A DNA stretch of 64,000 nucleotides from Fen-178 sp963722575 (GCA_963722575.1 CAVRNR010000020.1:1-64000); one strand, 5' to 3'. Shown: positions 40,267 through 49,485, counted from the stretch's first letter. Numbers and translations are program-made. The notes: generated by a model from the letters alone, not told the origin.

Positions 40267-41056
40267 GTCTGCGCGGTTGCACAGGTGCATGGAAGTTGAC
40301 CGGTCCGCACCCGTGGCCCAGCCCGGGGTTGGTGCGGATGGCCTCGTGGATAAACCGCTTGGCGCGCTCCACGGCATCGGCCAGGTTGAGGCCGCTGGCC
40401 AATCCGGCGGTGATGGCGGCCGAATACGTGCACCCGGTCCCATGGGTGTGACGGGTATCGAGGCGCGGGGCGGGAAACTCGCGCCATTCCGCGCCATCGT
40501 AGAGCACGTCGGTCGAGTCCGAATCCAGGTGCCCGCCTTTGATCAGCACGGCGCGCGCTCCCATCCCGCAAATGCGCTCCGCGGCGCGGCGCATATCGTC
40601 GAGCGTGCGGATGGTCGTTCCGGTGAGCGCTTCGGCCTCGGGCACGTTAGGCGTGATGAGCGTGCCGCGCGGCAACAACTCCTCGCGGATGGCGGCGGCG
40701 GCCGTCTCCGGCAGCAGTGGCAAGCCGTGTTTGCTGACCATGACGGGGTCCACCACCAGGGGAAACCGGAAGCCGGCGGCGGCGCGGGCGACGGCCTTTA
40801 CCATCTCCGCCGAGCCGAGCGCCCCGGTCTTGGCCGCGGCGGGCGGGATATCCTCCAGCACGGCCTCAATCTGTTCCAGCACCAGCGAGATGGGCATCAC
40901 TTCCACGCGCGACACCCGCACGCTGTTCTGCACGGTGAGCAGAGTCACCACGGCTTCGCCGTAGACGCCGAACTGGTGAAACGTCTTGAGATCGGCCTGA
41001 ATGCCGGCCCCGCCGCTGGGGTCGGAACCGGCGATGGTCAGGGCGACAGGCGGCAT
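40253..41056 (-). CDS. thiD: Hydroxymethylpyrimidine/phosphomethylpyrimidine kinase
   Basis: A 267-aa ribokinase-fold enzyme that phosphorylates HMP and HMP-phosphate in thiamine synthesis. Diagnostic are IAGSDPSGGAGIQADLKTF at the N-terminus, TGALGSAEMV, VVDPVMVSKHG, TPNVPEAEALTG, VLIKGGH and the anion-hole/base region THGTGCTYSAAI. The length is normal for ThiD. No other thi gene or TPP riboswitch is nearby, so it is a solitary thiamine gene. It converges with ADOP 2 (14-base overlap). Confidence 0.95.
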   Translation of the reverse strand: MPPVALTIAGSDPSGGAGIQADLKTFHQFGVYGEAVVTLLTVQNSVRVSRVEVMPISLVLEQIEAVLEDIPPAAAKTGALGSAEMVKAVARAAAGFRFPLVVDPVMVSKHGLPLLPETAAAAIREELLPRGTLITPNVPEAEALTGTTIRTLDDMRRAAERICGMGARAVLIKGGHLDSDSTDVLYDGAEWREFPAPRLDTRHTHGTGCTYSAAITAGLASGLNLADAVERAKRFIHEAIRTNPGLGHGCGPVNFHAPVQPRRPTRT

Positions 41057-41120
41057 GATGTCTTCAGTCTACGACGGGTGCACGACTTGAAAGGGGCAGG
41101 CACGCAGTTCCTTGTGGCGT

Positions 41121-41170
41121 GGGCAAGCTAAAGCATGCCCCACCGTGGTGGGGCATGCTTTAGCTTGCCC
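41121..41170. repeat. Inverted pair of hairpin repeats between thiD and the aldo/keto reductase
   Basis: Two 24-base units, perfect reverse complements (41121-41144 and 41147-41170), separated by GT. Each unit is the sequence seen singly at 32630-32653 (one mismatch) and 62463-62486 (exact). Together they could form a cruciform and serve as a bidirectional transcription barrier between two genes read on the minus strand. Confidence 0.92.
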
Positions 41171-41206
41171 TCATTAGCTTGCCCGGACCACCAGACGTGC
41201 CACGCC

Positions 41207-42388
41207 TCAGGCGAAAAGCTGCTGCGCCCGATGCAGGCGCGCGGACACCTGCACTCCGTTGGGGCACTTGACGGTACAGTTGGTGCACGAGGCGCAGCGG
41301 ACGTCCGCCAGCTCCGCCGGCAGGGCTTTGAAGTGCTCGCGCCCCAGGGCGAACTGGCCGTAGCTCTCGGCATACATCAGGAAGCGCAGCACGTCCGCCA
41401 CTGGCAGGCCCTGGGAGCATTGGCCTTCACAATGGCCGCACATCCGGCAGTAGAGCGGTCTGATTTCTTCCAGCCGCTGGGCCAGCAGCTTGCCGTCGGC
41501 GGCGGTGAACGGGGTGCTCATGGCCGAGATGTTCTCGTCGAGCTGGTCGTTGTCCACGATGCTCGGAATCGTGGTGTCGATGTTGGGGTTCTTCATCGCC
41601 CACTTCAGAGCCGCCAACGGCGCGCCTTCCCTCGTCAGCTTGCTGAGCTGGTCCGGCGCCACCTTGTAGAACGGCGTGGGCTTTGCGCCGCCCGCCATGA
41701 CCTTCATGGCCACCAATCCCACGCCGGCCTTGTGGGCCGCCACCAGTAGCGGCTCGATGGAGGGGTCCATGGTGTAGTTGTAGCTCATCAGGAAGACGTC
41801 GAAATGATTCAACTTGAGCATGGCCGGAATCATCTCCGCGTGCCCGGCGTGGAAGCTCACGCCCGCGAACCGGATCTTCCCTTGCTGCTTGGCGGTTCGC
41901 TGCGCGTCGAGCAGTTCGTCGGTGACCTCAGCCGGGGTGCTGCGGCTGTGCAGGTGCCAGACGTCGAGGTGATCGGTCTGCAACTCCTTCAGGCTGGCAT
42001 CCAGGCTATCCAGGGCCGACTTGCGGTCCTTAGCAGGGGTCTTGCTGCTGATGAAGACCTTGTCGCGATACTTCTTGAGGGCCGCCCCCACCATGCGTTC
42101 GTTATTGCCGCCCTGGTAGACGCGGGCGGTATCGAAGTAGTTGATGCCGATATCGGCCGCGCGCTCCACCACGCTCTGATCCGAAGTGATCATGCAACCG
42201 AAGGCGACGCGCGTGACCTTCATGCCCGTCTTCCCCAGGGTTCCATAGGTAAACTTGGGGGCGGATTGCGGCGCGCGGCCCTGCGCGGCGGGCGCCTGGG
42301 CGGGCGAGCCGGTTTCCGAAGGCACGGAAGCGAGTGCCGGAAGCGCAAGGCTGGTTCCTAAAAAGCTACGGCGGGACGATGGATTCAT
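41207..42388 (-). CDS. Tat-exported aldo/keto reductase with C-terminal two-cluster ferredoxin domain, copy 1
   Basis: A 393-aa protein with a Tat-type signal (SRRSFLGTSLALPALA), an aldo/keto reductase barrel and a C-terminal ferredoxin segment. The AKR tetrad is visible: Asp and Tyr in NYFDTARVYQGG, Lys in FISSKT, His in VWHLHS. The C-terminal clusters are CRMCGHCEGQC and CASCTNCTVKC, each followed by a Pro or Gln-Gly context suited to [4Fe-4S] binding. Reduction would use electrons passed through the clusters, possibly outside the cytoplasm. ATG 42388 has the Shine-Dalgarno sequence GGAGGGG. It is a tandem duplicate of 42459-43643. The substrate is unknown. Confidence 0.9.
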   Translation of the reverse strand: MNPSSRRSFLGTSLALPALASVPSETGSPAQAPAAQGRAPQSAPKFTYGTLGKTGMKVTRVAFGCMITSDQSVVERAADIGINYFDTARVYQGGNNERMVGAALKKYRDKVFISSKTPAKDRKSALDSLDASLKELQTDHLDVWHLHSRSTPAEVTDELLDAQRTAKQQGKIRFAGVSFHAGHAEMIPAMLKLNHFDVFLMSYNYTMDPSIEPLLVAAHKAGVGLVAMKVMAGGAKPTPFYKVAPDQLSKLTREGAPLAALKWAMKNPNIDTTIPSIVDNDQLDENISAMSTPFTAADGKLLAQRLEEIRPLYCRMCGHCEGQCSQGLPVADVLRFLMYAESYGQFALGREHFKALPAELADVRCASCTNCTVKCPNGVQVSARLHRAQQLFA

Positions 42389-42458
42389 TGCGACCCCTCC
42401 TTTGGGAATCGGAATTTCGGACCTGAATTCCAGGCCCCTGTCTAGTATATACGACTCT

Positions 42459-43643
42459 TCAGGCGAAAAGCTGTTGCGCCTTATGCAGGCGGGCGGCCAC
42501 CTGTACTCCGTTGGGGCACTCCACGGTACAGGTGCCGCACGACGCGCAACGGACCTCGGTAAGCGCCGGCGGCAGGGCTTTGAACTGCTCGCGCCCCAGG
42601 GCGAACTGGCCGTAACCTTCGGCGTACATCAGGAAGCGCAGCACGTCCGCCACCGGCAGACCCTGCGAGCACTGGCCTTCACAACGGCCGCACATCCGGC
42701 AGTAAAGCGGCTTGATCTCTTCCAGCCGGCGGGCCAGCAACCTGCCGTCGGCGGCGCTGAACGGCGCGCCCATGGCCGAGATGTTCTCGTCAAGCTGGTC
42801 GTTATCCACGATGCTCGGAATCACGGTGCCGATATTCGGGTTCTTCATGACCCACTTCAGGGCCGCCAGGGGCGCGCCTTCACGCGTCAGCCGTTGCAGC
42901 TTGTCCGGGTCCACCTTGTAGGATTGCACCGTGGGACGCACGCCGCCGGCCAGCGCCTTGATGGCCACCAATCCGACGTTGGCCTTGCGGGCCGTAGCCA
43001 GCAGCGGCTCGATGGCGGGATCCATGGTGTAGTTGTAGCTCAGCATGATCACGTCGAAGTGATTCAAGTTGAGCATGGCCGGGATCATCTCCGCGTGCCC
43101 GCCGTGGAAGCTCACGCCGGCGAACCGGATCTTCCCCTCCCGTTTGGCGATCCGCTGAGCCTCGAGCACTTCGTCGTTCACCGTATCCGGCGTGCTCCGG
43201 CTGTGCAGGAACCAGATGTCCAGACGATCGGTCTGCAACTCCTTCAGGCTGGTTTCCAGGTCCGCCAGGGCCGACTTCTGGTCCCTTCCCTGCGTCTTGC
43301 TGCTGATATAGACCTTGTCGCGATACTTCTTGAGGGCCGCCCCCACCATGCGCTCGTTGTTGCCGCCCTGGTAGATCCGGGCGGTATCGAAGTAGTTGAT
43401 GCCCATGTCGGCCGCGCGCTCGACCACGCTCTGATCGGAACAGGTGTAGCAACCGAAGGAAAGGCGCGTGACCTCGATGCCCGTCTTCCCCAGGGTTCCA
43501 TAGGTAAACTTTGGGGCGGCTTGCGGCGCGCGGCCCTGCGCGCCAGGCGCCTGAGTGGGCGAGCCGGTTTCCGAAGGCACGGAAGCCAGTGCCGGAAGCG
43601 CGAGGCTGGTTTCCAAAAAGCTGCGGCGAGACGCTGAGTTCAC
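42459..43643 (-). CDS. Tat-exported aldo/keto reductase with C-terminal ferredoxin domain, copy 2
   Basis: A 394-aa tandem paralogue of 41207-42388, with the same Tat signal (SRRSFLETSLALPALA), AKR tetrad (NYFDTARIYQGG, YISSKT, IWFLHS) and iron-sulfur clusters (CRMCGRCEGQC, CASCGTCTVEC). GTG 43643 is chosen because GGAGGGG lies seven bases upstream, exactly as in copy 1, and the proteins align from there. One difference near the active site is CYTCSDQS in place of CMITSDQS. The 70-base gap between the copies carries no other gene. Confidence 0.9.
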   Translation of the reverse strand: MNSASRRSFLETSLALPALASVPSETGSPTQAPGAQGRAPQAAPKFTYGTLGKTGIEVTRLSFGCYTCSDQSVVERAADMGINYFDTARIYQGGNNERMVGAALKKYRDKVYISSKTQGRDQKSALADLETSLKELQTDRLDIWFLHSRSTPDTVNDEVLEAQRIAKREGKIRFAGVSFHGGHAEMIPAMLNLNHFDVIMLSYNYTMDPAIEPLLATARKANVGLVAIKALAGGVRPTVQSYKVDPDKLQRLTREGAPLAALKWVMKNPNIGTVIPSIVDNDQLDENISAMGAPFSAADGRLLARRLEEIKPLYCRMCGRCEGQCSQGLPVADVLRFLMYAEGYGQFALGREQFKALPPALTEVRCASCGTCTVECPNGVQVAARLHKAQQLFA

Positions 43644-43686
43644 TGCGACCCCTCCTTTGCATACCGAAACTGTCCAGTATACACTT

Positions 43687-46600
43687 TCATTCCACCCGGA
43701 ACCCGTCCAGGTCCACAAACTGGCCCGTGGAACGAGAATTGTTCTGGCCCAGCACCCGGATCACCACCAGGTGTTTGCCAAGTCCCAGGCAGCAAAACCG
43801 GGACGAGCTTTGCCATTCGACGGTCGGAGAATACAGATCGATGGTGCCCTTCGCGGCCCCATCGATGGTAATCGCCGCCAGACCTCGATTGGGCGCTTTG
43901 GTGTACATGTAGACCAACGCATTGCCTTCAAACGCGAAGGATGCCTCGGCTCCGGGGACATCGCTGAAGCTGATGGTATGCTGGAACGGGCCATCGAATT
44001 TGTCGCTGTTGGTCCAGTCGCCGCGATACCGGATGGCCGGATCGAAGTCGTCGTAGTAGCCTGGTGGAACCACGATCTCGGGCCGGCTGGCCGCGCGCGC
44101 GGCCGCGCCCTTGACTCGCTCGGCACAGTCCGGCTCCAGCCGCGCCAGATAGAAATCGCCGGCCTCGTATTCCGGCGTGGTGCAGGTCTCGATCAGCTCC
44201 CGCAGGGCCGGGGGCCGCGCGTACTCGCCGGCGGTGGGCTTGCGCGCGATGAAGTATCGGACTCCCCAACCTTCCACCAGCTTGAGCATCCCGGACATGT
44301 CGAGCGTTTTGCGAATCTGGTCGAGGGTCGCGAATTGATGCCAGTGATTCTCGTAAACTTCGCCCGTGAGGCCGGCGATGTCGCTGCCCGAGACGATCAG
44401 CACCGCGGCGCGCGGGTGCGCCCGGTTGCAGTAGGCAATCACCAGCCGGACGGGAGCGGTGTAGGCCATGTATCGCTCCCTCCCGGCGCGCGAGAGCGGC
44501 GATTGCATGCTGAAGTCTTTATGGTAGTAACTCGAGGACGGAAGAAAGTAAGCGTCTAAAGCCGTGCACGCGATGACGTAGCAGACGAGCACGCGCGCCA
44601 GCCAGCGCTGGCGGCCGTCCAGCCACCCCAGCAGCGCCGCGAAGGGCACCGATAGAAGAGGCAGCGCCGCATAGATGTAGCGCGCGTTCGGTTCGGATCG
44701 CATGATGACGATGGCGGCGCCCAGCGCCACCACCGCGCCGCTCACGGCGGGCCTCCGCCTCGCCACCAGCAGCGCCACCACCGCCAGCGGCGCCAGGAGC
44801 AGGTATTGAAAACCGAAGGAGCCGTCTTGCCCTTCGTAACTCTGGCTGGTGTGAAATGTCAGATCGAACGGAAGGCGCCAACTCAGGGGCTTGCGATATT
44901 GGTCGAAACTAATGTCCGCCGCCCGATCCAGCAGAGGCGATGGGAATTTCTGGTTCATGAAGGGGAAGACCGGGTTTCCGGTTTTGCCATAGGCAATCGC
45001 GTAGGTTGGCAGCGCCGTCAGCAGCAAGAGCAGGAGTGCCACCGCGCATGCGGCCGCCGGCTTCGCTCCCAGCGACTTCCAGTGCCGGCGCACTTCCACC
45101 ACCGCAAACGGTATCACCACCGCCAGAAATGCCAGGCCCCCCACCTTGGTGGCGATGGCCGTTCCAGCAAGCACCGCCGCCAAGTAGAGGAATCGCTTCT
45201 CGCCATTCTCGCCGAAGCGCCAGAGGGCCGTCATCATCCCCAGCACCATGGCCGCCACCAGGTTCTCGACAAAAAGTTCCCCGGTGACCAGTTGAACCAT
45301 GGGCGTAGCCGCAAACAAAGCCAGGATGAGGAAGCCGATGGACGGTGAGACCCAGCGGCGCACCGCGCAGTACAGCAAGGCCTCCACCAGCAGCAGCAGG
45401 GCGAAGTTCAGCAAGCGCGCCGCATACTCGCCGCCGAACAGATAAACGATCGAGTACAACCAATCCGCGCCCATGGGCATGACGGACCAAAGGAACCGGC
45501 TGGGCTGGAAGGTCATGGCGTGGTTGGCGGCGATGTTGGCGGGGATGGCCAGGTGCATGGCCAGGCCATCCGCGCTGGCTTCCGGCTTGAGCACCACCAA
45601 CCAATGCATCAGGAGGACGAAGACCAGGAGCGCGAAGGCCGCACGCTCGCCCGGAGGGCGTAGTTCGGCGGAGCGGATTCTCTTGCCCCAGTACGCCAGC
45701 CGCCGCCAGACCCCGCGCCAGTCCCATACCACCGGGAGCGCCAGCAACACCGCCCAGAAGGCCGGATAATTCACCGGCAGCCGCGCCAGGAAGGTCATCA
45801 GAAAAATGCAGACGCCCATTCCCAGCAGGGTGGCGCAAAGATGCGTTTCCACCGAGTCCGGGTCAGCCCGGCCCAGAAGTTTCGAACCCAGCGCGCATGA
45901 TGCAATGAGAAAAAAGGCGGTGCCAAGCACGGCCTGCGGACCAACCGCAATAGCCGTGCCGAGGATGGTCAGCCCCAAGATCAGCCCGGCGAACGTCCAA
46001 GGTACGATTAGAAGAAGCGGCGCGGCGACCGCCAGATACTCTCCGCCGAACCTGGCCAGCCTCTGCAATCCGACGGGCTCCCAGATGTGCTGGGAGAACA
46101 GGTGTCCCGTGCGAAATCCGTAGACTTCAAGCCCCAGCACACCCAGAAACACGAGGCAGATCAGCCACGACAGCAACCGGACGGGCGCGCCGCGCGGGCG
46201 GCGGGCGGCGGGCCTCGGCGCACCGCTCCCTAACGGTCGCGGCTCGGATTCAGAGCCGCGAACGTTAGAAGCTGAGAGAGAATCGCCGAGATCGCCGGGT
46301 TGACAGACGAAAGCGTCTGTCCCACCTTGGCCCGCAGAGGTTTGCATTCTTGTGGGGCAGGCGCTTCCGCCTGCCAACTCAGCAGGGAGCGGTCGCCGGC
46401 TCTTATCCCCCGCCTGCGGCGTGAAGATGAATACCCGCTGAATCGCAAAATTGGCGAAGAAAAGAACGGTCTCCACCATCAGCTTGGCGGAGACGGGGTT
46501 GATGCCCAGCTTCGCCGAAAGCAGTCGAATGCCGGCGTAGGAAACGGTTCCGCTCACCAGCACCAGCAGAAGGTACTTCGGCAAGACCGTCTTGTGGCGC

Positions 46601-47475
46601 TGCCGGGAGTAGAAAACGGACTTTCGCACCATCGAATAATTGAAGCCCACCGCAAACACCCTGCCCAGAATCTGCGATCCGAGGACATGGCCCGAATGCC
46701 GGAAGGCCAGATAGAAGACCAGGTTGTCCAGCACGGCGGTCATCAGCGAAACGGAGCCGAACCGCGCCAGCACGAAGTAGATCTTCATCGAGTCGACGAT
46801 GGGATTGAAGTGCGAAGACTTGTTGCCGGCCTCGTATATGGTGCGGATGGGCTCTTCGATCACGGGGACCGCCGAGCGGTGCGCGGCGACGATCATCTCC
46901 AGCTCGTACTCATAGCCGGTGGATTCGATGCGCAGGATGCGCAGCGCGAGGCTGGTGGGGATGCCGCGCAAACCGGTCTGCGTGTCCGTCAGCTTCTGGC
47001 CGATCAGCGCATGCACCACCATGCTGGTGAGGGAGTTGCCAAAGCGGCTGCGCCACGGCACCTCGCCATCGAAGGCGCGGCTTCCCAGAACCAGGCAGTC
47101 CGGGCGCGCCAGCAGAGTGCCGGCGACGCGCACGATGTCGTCGGGATGGTGCTGGCCGTCGGCATCCGCGGTGACCATTCCCACCAGTCCCGGGAAGGCG
47201 CACAGCGCGTAATTGATGCCCGTCTTCAGAGCGGCGCCCTTGCCCAGATTGGTCGCGTGCCGAAGCAGGTGAACGTTGGGAAACGCCGCGGCGCGGGCGA
47301 ACACGTCCCGGTATTCCGGCCCGCTGCCATCGTCGACAATGACGATAGCGGGTACGCCCTTTGCCGCCAGCGCCCGTACCACGTCCGGCAGGGATGCGGA
47401 TGGCCGATAGGCGGGTATCAGTACGGCAAATCGAGGGGTCTGGTCAACATTCATTTCAGTCGGTGGACTCTTCAA
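43687..47475 (-). CDS. GT2 - GtrA - polytopic membrane glycosyltransferase fusion
   Basis: A 1262-aa continuous reading frame. Residues 15-230 are a family 2 (dolichyl-phosphate-mannose-synthase-like) glycosyltransferase (VIVDDGSGPEYRD, VTADADGQHHPDD, KLTDTQTGLRG). Residues 235-352 are a GtrA-like four-helix flippase domain. Residues 355-428 are a repeat-derived, low-homology linker. From 430 on there is a polytopic membrane protein of about 12 helices, probably a lipid-linked sugar transferase, then a soluble beta-rich domain (about 1140-1262: YYDDFDPAIRYRGDW) that may bind carbohydrate. The first two modules usually form a separate protein, so the fusion is unusual. It is divergent from kdsD, consistent with envelope polysaccharide work. 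Confidence 0.82.
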   Translation of the reverse strand: MKSPPTEMNVDQTPRFAVLIPAYRPSASLPDVVRALAAKGVPAIVIVDDGSGPEYRDVFARAAAFPNVHLLRHATNLGKGAALKTGINYALCAFPGLVGMVTADADGQHHPDDIVRVAGTLLARPDCLVLGSRAFDGEVPWRSRFGNSLTSMVVHALIGQKLTDTQTGLRGIPTSLALRILRIESTGYEYELEMIVAAHRSAVPVIEEPIRTIYEAGNKSSHFNPIVDSMKIYFVLARFGSVSLMTAVLDNLVFYLAFRHSGHVLGSQILGRVFAVGFNYSMVRKSVFYSRQRHKTVLPKYLLLVLVSGTVSYAGIRLLSAKLGINPVSAKLMVETVLFFANFAIQRVFIFTPQAGDKSRRPLPAELAGGSACPTRMQTSAGQGGTDAFVCQPGDLGDSLSASNVRGSESEPRPLGSGAPRPAARRPRGAPVRLLSWLICLVFLGVLGLEVYGFRTGHLFSQHIWEPVGLQRLARFGGEYLAVAAPLLLIVPWTFAGLILGLTILGTAIAVGPQAVLGTAFFLIASCALGSKLLGRADPDSVETHLCATLLGMGVCIFLMTFLARLPVNYPAFWAVLLALPVVWDWRGVWRRLAYWGKRIRSAELRPPGERAAFALLVFVLLMHWLVVLKPEASADGLAMHLAIPANIAANHAMTFQPSRFLWSVMPMGADWLYSIVYLFGGEYAARLLNFALLLLVEALLYCAVRRWVSPSIGFLILALFAATPMVQLVTGELFVENLVAAMVLGMMTALWRFGENGEKRFLYLAAVLAGTAIATKVGGLAFLAVVIPFAVVEVRRHWKSLGAKPAAACAVALLLLLLTALPTYAIAYGKTGNPVFPFMNQKFPSPLLDRAADISFDQYRKPLSWRLPFDLTFHTSQSYEGQDGSFGFQYLLLAPLAVVALLVARRRPAVSGAVVALGAAIVIMRSEPNARYIYAALPLLSVPFAALLGWLDGRQRWLARVLVCYVIACTALDAYFLPSSSYYHKDFSMQSPLSRAGRERYMAYTAPVRLVIAYCNRAHPRAAVLIVSGSDIAGLTGEVYENHWHQFATLDQIRKTLDMSGMLKLVEGWGVRYFIARKPTAGEYARPPALRELIETCTTPEYEAGDFYLARLEPDCAERVKGAAARAASRPEIVVPPGYYDDFDPAIRYRGDWTNSDKFDGPFQHTISFSDVPGAEASFAFEGNALVYMYTKAPNRGLAAITIDGAAKGTIDLYSPTVEWQSSSRFCCLGLGKHLVVIRVLGQNNSRSTGQFVDLDGFRVE
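46230..46375. repeat. Three hairpins forming the linker of the glycosyltransferase fusion
   Basis: Hairpin 1 (46230-46268) has the same CGCGGCTC...GAGCCGCG core as the palindrome at 29332-29383. Hairpin 2 is GACAGACG-AAAG-CGTCTGTC (46302-46321) followed by CCAC. Hairpin 3 is GGCAGGCG-CTTC-CGCCTGCC (46356-46375), preceded by GTGG. Hairpins 2 and 3 face each other and share the GTGGGRCA entry of the other family members. All are translated as residues of the linker. Confidence 0.85.
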
Positions 47476-47600
47476 CTACACCATGCGCTCAAAACGAAAT
47501 GCAACCGCCGGGTGGGCGCCCGGCGTAGCGCCGGCGATCTTGTCGCCGGTGGTTTTGCCCGGCCAGGCGTTCCGTCGCCGTGCGATGATAAAGGCTTCCG

Positions 47601-48593
47601 ATGTCTTCCGTCGACCCCAAGCAGGAGTGGCTCGCCGCCGCGCGCGCCGCCATGGAAATCGAAGCCGCATCGCTGGCGCGCGCCGCCGGCCGGCTCGGCG
47701 GTGAGCTGGTTCGCGCGGTGGATCTGATTCTGACGCATCCGGGCAAGGTGGTGGTCACCGGAATCGGGAAATCGGGCCACATCGCGCGCAAGATCGTGGC
47801 CACGTTTTGCAGCACCGGCACGGCCGCCGTGTTCCTGCACCCGGCCGAAGCGGTCCACGGCGATCTGGGCATCTACACGCCGGGCGATCCCACGGTTCTG
47901 ATCTCCAAAAACGGCGCTTCCGCCGAGTTGCTGGCGCTGGTGCCGCTGCTGCGCGAATTCCAATCGCCTTTGATCGGCATCCTGGGCAACAGTGCGTCGC
48001 CTTTGGCCGCGCAGTTGGACGTGCTGCTGGACGCCTCGGTGGAGCGGGAGGCCGATCCCCACAACCTGGCGCCCACGGCCAGCGCCGTCACCGCGCTCGC
48101 CATGGGGGATGCGCTGGCCATCGCGCTGATGCGCGCGCGCAATTTCACACCGGAGGAGTTCGGGCGTTTCCACCCCGGCGGGCAGCTCGGCCGCAACCTG
48201 CGGCTCACGGTGCGCCAGGCCATGCATAGCGGCGAGGAGGTGGCCTTGGTGGCGCCGGACGCGTCGCTCAAAGAAGTCATCATCGCCATGACGCGACGGC
48301 CGCTCGGCGCGGCTTGCGTGGTTGCGCCCGGCGGCGCGCTGGCCGGCGTCATCACCGATGGCGACCTGCGCCGCGCGCTCACCAGCCACGACGACATACG
48401 CGGCCTGCGCGCCCAAGACGCCATGACACGCACGCCCGTCACCATCGGCCCGGAGGCCACCCTGGCCGAGGCCCTGGAACGCATGGAGCGCCGCCCATCG
48501 CAGATTTCCGTGCTGCCCGTGACGGACGCGGCCGGCCTGGCGCTAGGGCTTCTCCGCATACACGACATTTTTCTGGGGTCCACCCGATCGTGA
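47601..48593 (+). CDS. kdsD: Arabinose-5-phosphate isomerase (KdsD/KpsF/GutQ)
   Basis: A 330-aa enzyme that isomerises ribulose-5-phosphate to arabinose-5-phosphate, the first step to KDO for lipopolysaccharide. It has an N-terminal SIS domain (about 40-180: VVVTGIGKSGHIARKIVATF, HPAEAVHGDLG, LISKNGASAELL) and two CBS domains (about 205-325: VRQAMHSGEE, GVITDGDLRRAL, VLPVTDAAGLALGLLRIHDI). HPGGQLGRNL is the family signature. In the E. coli enzyme the second of these motifs reads ISNSG; here it is ISKNG. The gene is divergent from the glycosyltransferase fusion, with 125 bases between them. Confidence 0.93.
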   Translation: MSSVDPKQEWLAAARAAMEIEAASLARAAGRLGGELVRAVDLILTHPGKVVVTGIGKSGHIARKIVATFCSTGTAAVFLHPAEAVHGDLGIYTPGDPTVLISKNGASAELLALVPLLREFQSPLIGILGNSASPLAAQLDVLLDASVEREADPHNLAPTASAVTALAMGDALAIALMRARNFTPEEFGRFHPGGQLGRNLRLTVRQAMHSGEEVALVAPDASLKEVIIAMTRRPLGAACVVAPGGALAGVITDGDLRRALTSHDDIRGLRAQDAMTRTPVTIGPEATLAEALERMERRPSQISVLPVTDAAGLALGLLRIHDIFLGSTRS

Positions 48594-48604
48594 AAGAGGA
48601 AATG

Positions 48605-49345
48605 ATGCGAACCATGGCTATGTTGCCGATGGCGTGCGCGGTTGCGGCGATACTTTGCGCCCAGCCACCCGCCCCCATCGCACCAGGCACAAAAAAAGTG
48701 AATTCGAAGGATGGTCTGACGTACGTTTGGATTCCGCCGGGGAAGTTTCAGATGGGCTGTTCCACGGGGGATGCCGAGTGCTTTGACAATGAGAGGCCGG
48801 CGCACGAGGTCGCCATTACGAAAGGCTTCTGGCTGGGACAGACATCCGTCACCCAGCAGGCCTATCAGCGCGTGACAGGAAAGAACCCGGCCAATCACAA
48901 GGGCGCTAGTTTTCCCGTCGAGGAGGTGGATTGGAACGAAGCGCAGGCTTACTGCAATGCCATCGGAGGGCGGCTGCCGACGGAAGCGGAGTGGGAGTAT
49001 GCGGCGCGCGCCGGTTCCACGGGTGTCCGCTACGGCAACCTGGATGAGATTGCCTGGTACGACGGGAACAGCGGAAACAAGTCTCACGACGTAGGGCAGA
49101 AGTTACCGAATGCCTTCGGGCTGTACGATATGCTGGGGAACTCGTGGCAGTGGGTCGCGGATTGGTATGGCCCCTACCAGGCCGGCGCGCAGAGCGATCC
49201 AACCGGGCCCGCCAGCGGCCAATTGAAACAGCCGCGCGGCGGTTCGTGGGGCAGCACTTCCAGGCTCACGCGCGCATCCTACCGCGGCTCGGTCGAACCA
49301 GAACACCGTGGCGGCAAGCTCGGCATTCGGTGCGTCGGGGAATGA
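48605..49345 (+). CDS. Exported SUMF1/FGE-sulfatase-domain protein lacking catalytic cysteines
   Basis: A 246-aa protein with a signal peptide (LPMACAVAAILCAQ) and a complete SUMF1 domain: FVW-like YVWIPPGKFQMGC, ERPAHEVAITKGFWLGQTSVT, PVEEVDWNEAQAYCNAIGGRLPTEAEWEYAAR, YDMLGNSWQWVADWYG and QPRGGSWGS. True formylglycine-generating enzymes carry two Cys in the region after GGS; here the region is GGSWGSTSRLTRASYRG, without Cys. It is thus more like the many SUMF1-domain lectin/oxidase-like proteins of unknown activity. ATG 48605 is chosen for the distance to GAGG; ATG 48602 is equally possible. It follows kdsD by 11 bases. Confidence 0.85.
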   Translation: MRTMAMLPMACAVAAILCAQPPAPIAPGTKKVNSKDGLTYVWIPPGKFQMGCSTGDAECFDNERPAHEVAITKGFWLGQTSVTQQAYQRVTGKNPANHKGASFPVEEVDWNEAQAYCNAIGGRLPTEAEWEYAARAGSTGVRYGNLDEIAWYDGNSGNKSHDVGQKLPNAFGLYDMLGNSWQWVADWYGPYQAGAQSDPTGPASGQLKQPRGGSWGSTSRLTRASYRGSVEPEHRGGKLGIRCVGE

Positions 49346-49479
49346 GGCCGGCCTATTCCTTGAAGGACCAGTGCCAGTAGGACTCTTTACCTTCCCCCAC
49401 TCTGTAGCGCGATGCCACGTCTCGCCTTCCGGGGCTTCAAATGGGTGGCCTTGCAGGTTTCGGCGACATGCCGGTCGGG

Positions 49480-49485
49480 TATAAT
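49480..49485 (+). promoter_or_regulatory. Candidate -10 element for the tRNA pair
   Basis: A perfect TATAAT at 49480-49485, 86 bases before tRNA-Gly. A good -35 is not visible: TTGCAG at 49451-49456 is 23 bases away, TTTCGG at 49458-49463 is 16 bases away. It is therefore only a candidate. Confidence 0.4.
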
